Assembly (NCBI RefSeq): GCF_900142025.1
Contig: NZ_FQZM01000021.1
Coordinates: 1-63,913, forward strand
Length of the DNA stretch: 63,913 bases
Source of the DNA: Desulfofundulus thermosubterraneus DSM 16057
GTDB taxonomy: Bacteria > Bacillota > Desulfotomaculia > Desulfotomaculales > Desulfovirgulaceae
Direction: 5' to 3'
Below the pieces are notes generated by a model that had not been told where the DNA came from, did not search any database, and worked only from the letters and a program-made list of their open reading frames with translations. Positions 58,420 through 63,913 of this stretch are shown piece by piece; within the stretch, counting starts at the first letter, position 1, and each line of letters starts with the position of its first letter. A program made the translations under genes and the position numbers.

Positions 58420-60165
58420 TTACTCCGGAGCTTTTTCTACCAGCACCTCCCGCGCCCTGTTCCCCCTCGCCGGTCCTATCCAACCTCGTTTTTCCATTTC
58501 AGCCAGCAATTTAGAAGCCTTACCTCCACCTATACCGAGCTCCCTCTGCAGCAACCCGGCGGACACCCTGCCGTGCTTCAGGGCCACGTCCAGGGCTTCC
58601 CTCAACAGGGCCTCGTCTTCCTCTTCCTTCCTACTCTTCCCCGGGGAAGGACCGGGCGCCGCCTTCCCCTCCTCCTGCGGGGCGAAGAGGTACCCGGCGC
58701 CGGGCCGGTTCTCGCGCCACCAGGCCGAGACTTTCGCGGGCACGTCCCCGGGTACCCAGGCCACCTGGGCTCGCACGAGGTCCCCCTGGCCGGGCACCAG
58801 GATCAGGGCGTCGCCCTTGCCCAGCAGGCGTTCCGCTCCCGGCGCATCCAGGATGATCTCGGAGTCCCCGGACTTGGCGCACCTCAGCGCAATGCGCCCC
58901 GGCACGTTGGACCTGATGAGGCCGGACAGCACCCTGGCGTCGGGCCGCTGGGTGGCCAGGATGAGGTGGATCCCCGCCGCTCGGGCCTTCTGGGCAAGAC
59001 GCACCAGGAGCGTCTCCGCCTCCTTACCGGCGTCGCCGGACAGGAGAAGGTCGGCCAGTTCGTCCACCACGACCACCAGGAACGGGAAGGGCCGTTCCTT
59101 CTTCGGGATGGAGGTCACCGAACGCACGCGGAGCCTCTTCAGTTCCCCGTAGCGGCGCTCCATTTCGTCCACCGCCCACGAAAGAACGGCCACCGCTTCC
59201 TCCGGCGTCCCGGCTATGGGAGCGGCCAGGTGCGGCAGGTCTTCGTAGGCGGCCATCTCGACTTGCTTGGGGTCGATAAATATAAAGCGCAGTTCCTCCG
59301 GCGGGAAGAGGGCGATTAAACCTGAAAGGACGCTATGCACGCACACGGACTTCCCCGCGCCGGTGGCCCCGGCCACCAGGACGTGGGGCATACCCTCCAG
59401 GGGGAGGGACAGGGGCCTGCCGAAGACATCCACGCCGATAACCAGGGGTAGTTCGCCTTTGGGCAGTTTGTCCCGGTACTTCTCCAGCACGTCGCGCAGG
59501 ACCACCGTCCCCCTCTTCCGGTTGGGCACTTCGAGCCAGAGGCGGCCTCCCTCCTCCACCACCCGGACGGACGGCACGCCCAGCGCCAGGGCGAGGTCTC
59601 CTTCCAGGGTGTAGAGTTTCCTGACGCTCACGCCGGAACCGAGCTTCAGGCCGTACCGGGACACCACCGGACCGGTGCGGACTCCGGTGACCTCGGCGGG
59701 TACGTTGAACTCCGCCAGGGCCGCCACCACGGCACGACCGGCGTCCTCCGCCGCCCCGTAGGCCGCGGGCGGGCCGGGAGGACCGAACAGATCCAGGGGA
59801 GGAAGGCCCTCGCCCAGGGGCTGCCCCGAAAGAGAAGCGGGTTCTACTTCAACGGGAGCCGGGCTGTCCAGGCGGTTTTTGAGCATCTCCGCAAGGGAAG
59901 CTATCAGCCCGAAGGGGAGCAGGAGGGCCGCGAAGCCGTGCCGGGAGAAGAACCTGACCGCTAAGGCCAGCGTCCCCCCGGCCACCGCGAATTTCAGACC
60001 GGCGTCCGCGGAAGCGCCGGTGACTATCAGGACGACCCCCAGGACGGCGAAACCCACACCGAGCCAGAAGAGGCGGGAGGCCGTATCGGGGCCGTCGGGG
60101 CGTTCGAAGTTGCCCGGCAGTCCAGGGGGCTGCTTGTTGTTTGCCTTTTGCAATCTTGGAGACAT
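58420..60165 (-). CDS. FtsK/SpoIIIE-type DNA translocase
   Basis: 581 aa; ATG with AGGAG upstream. Two or so N-terminal membrane helices (LFWLGVGFAVLGVVLIVTGA and the following FAVAGGTLALAV). The FtsK alpha/beta motor has AEFNVPAEVTGVRTGPVVSR, HVLVAGATGAGKSVCVHSVL (Walker A), FIFIDPKQVEMAAYEDLPHL, FLVVVVDELADLLLSG (Walker B) and IHLILATQRPDARVLSGLIR. The C-terminal winged helix (gamma, about 515-581) ends GKASKLLAEMEKRGWIGPAR. Shorter than chromosomal FtsK/SpoIIIE (about 750-800 aa), more like element-encoded versions. The repeat array lies directly downstream. Confidence 0.9.
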   Translation of the reverse strand: MSPRLQKANNKQPPGLPGNFERPDGPDTASRLFWLGVGFAVLGVVLIVTGASADAGLKFAVAGGTLALAVRFFSRHGFAALLLPFGLIASLAEMLKNRLDSPAPVEVEPASLSGQPLGEGLPPLDLFGPPGPPAAYGAAEDAGRAVVAALAEFNVPAEVTGVRTGPVVSRYGLKLGSGVSVRKLYTLEGDLALALGVPSVRVVEEGGRLWLEVPNRKRGTVVLRDVLEKYRDKLPKGELPLVIGVDVFGRPLSLPLEGMPHVLVAGATGAGKSVCVHSVLSGLIALFPPEELRFIFIDPKQVEMAAYEDLPHLAAPIAGTPEEAVAVLSWAVDEMERRYGELKRLRVRSVTSIPKKERPFPFLVVVVDELADLLLSGDAGKEAETLLVRLAQKARAAGIHLILATQRPDARVLSGLIRSNVPGRIALRCAKSGDSEIILDAPGAERLLGKGDALILVPGQGDLVRAQVAWVPGDVPAKVSAWWRENRPGAGYLFAPQEEGKAAPGPSPGKSRKEEEDEALLREALDVALKHGRVSAGLLQRELGIGGGKASKLLAEMEKRGWIGPARGNRAREVLVEKAPE

Positions 60166-60190
60166 CGTTCCATCCACTCCTGATTGATCC

Positions 60191-60219
60191 TTGACGCTTG
60201 ATATTGTATGTGCTATCAT
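60191..60219 (+). promoter_or_regulatory. Promoter of the HicA/HicB genes
   Basis: TTGACG at 60191-60196, 17-bp spacer, TATCAT at 60214-60219. It starts transcription about 25 bp before the HicA TTG and shows that in-frame codons further upstream are not translated. Confidence 0.65.
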
Positions 60220-60250
60220 TAAACAAAATTTTGAAAGGCGGTTAACGGGA

Positions 60251-60505
60251 TTGGGCCGCTTGGAAAAGCTCTTGGAGAGAATTAAACGAAATCCCAGGAC
60301 GGTAAGGTTCGAGGAATTGGACACCATCCTCTGCAGGGCCGGTTTCGTCAGGTCGCAGCCGCGCGGCGGTTCGAGCCACTACATTTACCGCAAAGGACCG
60401 TACAAGCTGGTTGTTCCCTACCGGCAGCCGTACATATTGCAGGCCTACGTTACCAGGGCTATCAAACTCCTGGAAGGAGCGGAGAAAAATGGAGAAGAAC
60501 TTTGA
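60251..60505 (+). CDS. hicA: HicA-type toxin
   Basis: 84 aa from TTG (a second TTG lies three codons on). The double-stranded-RNA-binding-like fold is recognisable by RFEELDTILCRAGFVRSQPR followed by GGSSHYIYRKGPYKLVVPYR, with the active-site region G-G-S-S-H. HicA cleaves mRNA. It overlaps HicB by 17 bp. Length is near the usual for HicA. Confidence 0.85.
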   Translation: MGRLEKLLERIKRNPRTVRFEELDTILCRAGFVRSQPRGGSSHYIYRKGPYKLVVPYRQPYILQAYVTRAIKLLEGAEKNGEEL

Positions 60506-60854
60506 ATACTACATTAACCTGCCATACAAAGTTGTGATTTACCCCTCGCCTGAAGGAGGTTACGCTGTAGAGATCCCCGAACTTCCCGGATGCATTTCCC
60601 AAGGAGAAACCTTGCAGGAAGCACTTGAAATGATCGAAGACGCCAAGCAGTGCTGGATTGCAGACGCACTGGAAAAGGGCGACCCGATTCCCGAGCCGGT
60701 CGACGAAAACTACAGCGGGCGCATCCTGGTGCGAGCCCCGAAGTCCCTTCACCGGGCTTTAACAGAAAAAGCCCGTGCGGAAGGCGTCAGCCTGAACCAG
60801 TACATCGTCTATCAACTGGCCCGTGCGGTAGGCTGGACAGAACAACGATCTTGA
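60489..60854 (+). CDS. hicB: HicB-type antitoxin
   Basis: 121 aa. The RNase-H-like HicB fold reads YKVVIYPSPEGGYAVEIPEL then PGCISQGETLQEALEMIEDA, and a ribbon-helix-helix lies at the end (RILVRAPKSLHRALTEKARA, EGVSLNQYIVYQLAR), which would bind the operator. HicB blocks HicA and autoregulates. The ATG was picked over earlier in-frame codons because they would overlap the whole end of hicA. Confidence 0.9.
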   Translation: MEKNFEYYINLPYKVVIYPSPEGGYAVEIPELPGCISQGETLQEALEMIEDAKQCWIADALEKGDPIPEPVDENYSGRILVRAPKSLHRALTEKARAEGVSLNQYIVYQLARAVGWTEQRS

Positions 60855-60902
60855 CGTCCTCTTTCGCGAAAATGTCCTAAAAATAGAAAAGCGACTGTTT
60901 GG

Positions 60903-60950
60903 GTTATCAGCCGCCACTCATCCCTCGATTGGAAATCGAAGGAATTCCCG
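60903..60950. repeat. Compact inverted repeat between HicB and the next gene
   Basis: CCGCC at about 60911 pairs with GGCGG at about 60948, and the inner CGATTggaAATCG forms a second hairpin. It may stop convergent transcription from hicAB and from the minus-strand operon; there is no clear T-tract. Confidence 0.4.
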
Positions 60951-60959
60951 GCGGAGATC

Positions 60960-61217
60960 TTAATGCAGCACCGAATGCATGAACTTCGCGAAAGCGCCGG
61001 CGCCCTTCTCGGCGGCCTTCGCCAGCACCGGCCAAAATGTGTCGGCGATGTGCTTCAACAGGGCCACCGCCTCCGGCCCGTGGCGGAGCACGGAGGCCGC
61101 GAACAGGACGGCGCCGGCCAGGGCGAGCCACTGTTTCACCACCGCGGAGGCGTGTTTGGAGAGGACAACGACGGCCGCCGCCAAACCTAAAATGAAAAAA
61201 ACCTGGTCCCAGGACAT
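60960..61217 (-). CDS. Small membrane protein, holin- or TrbC-like in form
   Basis: 85 aa: MSWDQVFFILGLAAAVVVLS, a second helix (WLALAGAVLFAASVL), then a weakly amphipathic end (HIADTFWPVLAKAAEKGAGA). AGGAG lies upstream. It follows the wall-hydrolase gene by 27 bp on the same strand. Two short helices beside a wall hydrolase suggest a holin-like or pilin-like partner; no family was recognised. Confidence 0.55.
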   Translation of the reverse strand: MSWDQVFFILGLAAAVVVLSKHASAVVKQWLALAGAVLFAASVLRHGPEAVALLKHIADTFWPVLAKAAEKGAGAFAKFMHSVLH

Positions 61218-61244
61218 TGGAAAACGAGCTCCTTTCTTCAAAAA

Positions 61245-62303
61245 CTAAATCTGCCTCTGCAGCGCCTCAAAAAAATACGTAACCCCCCGCCACCAGTTCG
61301 GGTCTTCAGCATACACACCATTCGGGTTCTCACGCGCACTGAGCCAGTATATGGGGTGGACGCCCTCCGGCCGCCCCCGGCTGAGCTTCACCACGGTGCG
61401 GGCCGCTATGCGGGCCGATTCGTAAAGCCCCGGGGAGTAGCTCTGCCAGGAACCGTACACATTGAACGGGTTGCCGAGCATCGCCGCCGGGCTCCCCTCC
61501 GGCACGAAACTTTGTTCCTGGCCGGTTATAGCCACCAGGAGGAGCGGGTTCACGCCCACCTCCCGCGCCGCCCTGATTATCTCGTCTACATGGTCGGCCA
61601 GCATGGACCTCTTCCCCCTGAGCCACGCGGCGAGCTTCTCCCCGTCCACGTACCGGTAAGCCAGGTCTCCGGGGAGGACGCCCCCCTGAAGGAGCGGCAG
61701 CGGGTCGACCCACCGGCCGTCCACCATCACCCCGAAGTGGAGGTGCGGCCCGGTGCTCCTGCCGGTGCTCCCCACGTAGCCGATCACCTGGCCGGGGGAG
61801 ACGGTCTCGCCGTCGGCAACGTGGTACCCGGACAGGTGGGCGTAATAGTACGTCCTCCCATCCTCCCCGTAGAGCCAGATCTCGTTGCCGCCCGCCGGGC
61901 TGGAGGAGAGGCGGACCCTGCCCGCCGCGACCGCCACCACGGGGGTGCCCTCCGGGCATGCCAGGTCGATCCCCATATGTATGTGGTCCCCGCGGTCTTC
62001 CCCGAACTTCCCGGTGAGCGTCCACCTCCCGGACACGGGGGCGAGCCCCAGGCCGATACCGCCGTCGAAGTAGCCGTACTCGCCGGGGTAGTAGAAGTCG
62101 CGCATCAGGCACGCGAAGGGGATCACGATAGCGAAAAAGAGCAGGAAGAGCAGGGGTACCGCGAAGGGGCCCAGGGAGGCAAAAAACCACCTCACCGCGG
62201 ACCTCGCGGCGGTATTCGCCGCGGCCTTTGCCGCGGTTTTGGTTGTTTCTTGGAAAAAGCCGCCTGTACTTGCTATGGGGTTGAGTAAGTATTCAGAATC
62301 CAA
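61245..62303 (-). CDS. Membrane-anchored M23 peptidase with lysozyme-like C-terminal domain
   Basis: 352 aa; TTG start with GGTGGTGA upstream. One membrane helix at about 45-68 (PLLFLLFFAIVIPFACLM). The LytM/M23 endopeptidase domain spans 85-215: KFGEDRGDHIHMGIDLACPE (H-x3-D zinc ligands) and STGPHLHFGVMVDG (HxH). A C-terminal lysozyme-like helical domain (HVDEIIRAAREVGVNPLLLV, AITGQEQSF with Glu, GNPFNVYG) spans 235-352. Such two-domain wall hydrolases are typical of conjugative elements of Gram-positives, where they open the wall for the channel. Confidence 0.85.
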   Translation of the reverse strand: MDSEYLLNPIASTGGFFQETTKTAAKAAANTAARSAVRWFFASLGPFAVPLLFLLFFAIVIPFACLMRDFYYPGEYGYFDGGIGLGLAPVSGRWTLTGKFGEDRGDHIHMGIDLACPEGTPVVAVAAGRVRLSSSPAGGNEIWLYGEDGRTYYYAHLSGYHVADGETVSPGQVIGYVGSTGRSTGPHLHFGVMVDGRWVDPLPLLQGGVLPGDLAYRYVDGEKLAAWLRGKRSMLADHVDEIIRAAREVGVNPLLLVAITGQEQSFVPEGSPAAMLGNPFNVYGSWQSYSPGLYESARIAARTVVKLSRGRPEGVHPIYWLSARENPNGVYAEDPNWWRGVTYFFEALQRQI

Positions 62304-62333
62304 GGAGATTCACCACCATTTCCGTGCCGGAGG

Positions 62334-62354
62334 CCCCTGCCTTTAGGCATGGGG
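62334..62354 (+). repeat. Hairpin near the left end of the TnpB element
   Basis: CCCC-T-GCCT-TT-AGGC-AT-GGGG about 50 bp before the TnpB reading frame. Short G/C hairpins of this kind mark ends of IS200/IS605 elements. The matching right end was not clearly identified. Confidence 0.45.
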
Positions 62355-62405
62355 AGGAAGGCGCGGTAATTTTTTCTTTCGGTCGAATTGTGGTATCATA
62401 AAACC

Positions 62406-63676
62406 ATGAAGCGCTGTAACGTCGTCCGCGTGCTCTTCTCAAAAGTGCAAGCCAAAGTCCTCGAAACCCTGGGGGACCGCTGCGCCGCTCTCTGGAACGC
62501 CGCTAACTTCCGTTGCCGCCGGGCGTTCCTGAAGGGGGAATCCGTGCCTTCTTACGCCACCCTGTGCGCGGAGTTTAAAGACCACCCCGCGTACAAGCCC
62601 TGCCGTCAGACATCGCGCAGGAGGTTTTGAAAAAGCTCAGGAAGGCGTGGAACTCCTTCTTTGCCTGCTTGCGGCTCTGGAAGGAGGGCAAACTGGAAAA
62701 GCGGCCCGGTCTCCCGAGGTACTGGAAACACCGCCGCACGGGGAAGAGGCTGGTCAGGCTCATCCCGGTCAAGTCCCCGCGGTCTTACTCCCTGGACGCC
62801 AGGACGCTTTCCCTGACCCTGCCGAAAGACCTGCGGGACGGCAACGGCCGTCTGGTCCTGTACACGAAGGGCGTCCTGCGCTTCTCCGGAACCCCCAAGA
62901 CTCTGGAACTCAAGTACGACCAGATGAAAAGGCGCTGGTACGCCCACCAGGTGGTGGAAGTGCCGGAACCAGCAAGAAAAACCCGGCCCGAAAAATACGC
63001 CGCTTTAGACCTCGGCGCCAGGGTACTGGCAGCCCTGGCCGTCGAAGGGTTGAACCGCCAGATCCTCTTTTCCGGGCGCAAGATCTGGAAGGACTTCCTG
63101 TATTGGACAAAGCGCATCGCAGAAGAGCAGTCCAGATTGAACCGGGCTGGGCGTAAGACCTCCCGGCAGTTGAGAAGGCTCTACCAGGTCCGCGCCCGCA
63201 GGCTCAGGCACGCCTTCGTAGCCCTGGCCGCGGAGGTCGTCCGCGTCCTGAAGCGGCATCGGGTAACCACTCTGTTCCTCGAAGACCTGACAGGCATCCG
63301 GAAGGACATGGACTTCGGGCCGGGCAACCTCCTGGTACACAACTTCTGGGCCTTCAGGATGCTCAGGAACCTCATCGAAGCCGCCTGCGCCCGGGCCGGG
63401 ATAAGAGTCGTTCCCGTCGAGCCGCGCGGGACCTCTTCCCGGTGCGCCGTCTGCAGCTCTCCCGTCGAGCGTCCCGTTCGGCACAAGGTGGTGTGTAAAA
63501 GGTGCGGCCGCGTGTGGCACTCAGACGTCAACGCGGCGCTCAACATACTCCTTTTGGGCTCCTCGAAGGGGCACGGGGCGGAGGCCGCGCCTGTAGATTT
63601 TCAAATTGATTCGGGAAAAATCTTTAAATTAAATTGGGGCAACCAACTGGTGGAACAAAGGAAATTCTCATTTTAA
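62406..63676 (+). pseudogene. tnpB: TnpB (IS605 OrfB) RNA-guided nuclease, frameshifted
   Basis: The N-terminal part (MKRCNVVRVLFSKVQAKVLE, WNAANFRCRRAFLKG) runs to about codon 63. One base is then missing in TACAAGCCCTG near 62596, and the protein continues in another frame as ALPSDIAQEVLKKLRKAWNS to the end. RuvC residues are present: D in KYAALDLGARVLA, E in TLFLEDLTG, D in HSDVNAALNIL; the zinc finger has CAVC...CKRC. Without the shift it would be about 420 aa. No TnpA lies next to it, so the copy is non-autonomous and probably inactive. Confidence 0.85.
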
Positions 63677-63742
63677 ACCGGTAATCACAAAAATAATTTT
63701 TAAATTCCGCCGGCATTTCCATCGAAAACCCAAAAAAGAAAA

Positions 63743-63769
63743 ACCGGCTACCCGAAAGAGGCAGCCGGT
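63743..63769 (-). terminator. Intrinsic terminator
   Basis: ACCGGCT at 63743-63749 pairs with AGCCGGT at 63763-63769, with a T-rich minus-strand tail. It ends the partial gene at the window edge. Confidence 0.75.
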
Positions 63770-63780
63770 GGTAATACCGC

Positions 63781-63913
63781 TCAAAACCGGTTAAACGGAT
63801 ATTTTTTCTTAAGGGCCAGAATTTCCGCCCGTGCTTCCAGCAACTTTTCTCTGAACACGGCAGCAAACCAGGCCGGCCGGTTTCTGGTCGGCGGATACAT
63901 TCTGGCTTTATCG
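63781..63913 (-). CDS. C-terminal end of a protein continuing beyond the window
   Basis: The open frame reads DKARMYPPTRNRPAWFAAVF, then REKLLEARAEILALKKKYPF and NRF-stop, a helical, basic C-terminus. The start lies outside the window. The family cannot be named from 43 residues. Confidence 0.5.
   Translation of the reverse strand, partial: DKARMYPPTRNRPAWFAAVFREKLLEARAEILALKKKYPFNRF

Noticed and set aside
58244-59319. Plus-strand frames running from the repeat array into the FtsK gene
   Set aside because: They translate the repeats (SRKASRVF and QGFQGFF-like words) and then the antisense of FtsK; no gene character.
37304-62303. Region considered as a classical conjugative type IV secretion locus
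   Set aside because: No VirB4/VirD4 set, relaxase or VirB6/8 proteins are recognisable. The HerA-type ATPase alone does not make such a system.
1-63913. Search for rRNA and tRNA genes
   Set aside because: No rRNA-like sequence or tRNA cloverleaf with TTC-type T-loop was noticed by eye; a covariance-model scan was not possible here.

Overview
The window looks like chromosomal or large mobile-element DNA from an anaerobic, probably thermophilic, spore-forming Firmicute of the Desulfotomaculum/Pelotomaculum type. This is inferred from moderately high GC with a few AT-rich islands, strong GGAGG-type ribosome sites with many GTG/TTG starts, Spo0E-like proteins, SpoIIM-like membrane proteins, many exported copper-amine-oxidase N-terminal (stalk) domain proteins, and a c-di-GMP-I riboswitch. 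No rRNA, tRNA or CRISPR array was seen. Most genes are on the minus strand.

0-20 kb is a patchwork accessory region. It holds an IS66 remnant, an Mrr-like endonuclease, a secreted ComEC-type metallo-beta-lactamase, NERD, SPL radical SAM, a nuclease-like protein with a glycine zipper, thermonuclease, two Spo0E-like proteins, two polysaccharide deacetylases, an acyltransferase-like membrane protein, and many decayed genes. A module of 88-aa protein, ASCH protein, small Cys protein, RHH-zinc-ribbon regulator and HD-GYP protein occurs twice (11.4-12.7 kb and 16.0-19.0 kb). Both copies carry the same four-box ACTAGT operator geometry. Several members are broken.

20-37 kb encodes exported proteins: TPR plus stalk, BNR plus stalk, two large unknown proteins, a stalk protein, and a phosphodiester-glycosidase-like protein. 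A c-di-GMP-I riboswitch precedes the TPR-stalk gene. Among these lie a HigB/HigA pair, a candidate small RNA with a consensus promoter, a HepT/MntA pair, a ParB-like protein and a row of small membrane proteins.

37-58 kb is a near-continuous minus-strand Tad (Flp, type IVc) pilus locus. In transcription order it has three ParA/MinD-like (TadZ/CpaE) genes, a frameshifted EAL phosphodiesterase, CpaB, TadA/CpaF ATPase, TadB, TadC, an interrupted TadG-like gene, four tiny Flp-like pilins, TadV, a 1171-aa repeat-containing TadG-like protein, TadE, accessory membrane proteins, SpoIIM, a HerA-type ATPase and a PilD-type prepilin peptidase. Upstream of it are a 0.5 kb array of two interleaved repeat families, an FtsK/SpoIIIE-type DNA translocase, HicA/HicB and a membrane-anchored M23/lysozyme-like wall hydrolase. 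The co-location of pilus, DNA pump, HerA ATPase, ParB and wall hydrolase suggests a Tad-linked DNA-transfer or DNA-maintenance system; this is inference. The window ends with a frameshifted TnpB gene and one partial gene.

Both recognisable c-di-GMP phosphodiesterases (HD-GYP and EAL) are interrupted, while a c-di-GMP riboswitch is intact. Either the element has lost local c-di-GMP turnover, or the assembly contains errors that should be checked at read level.
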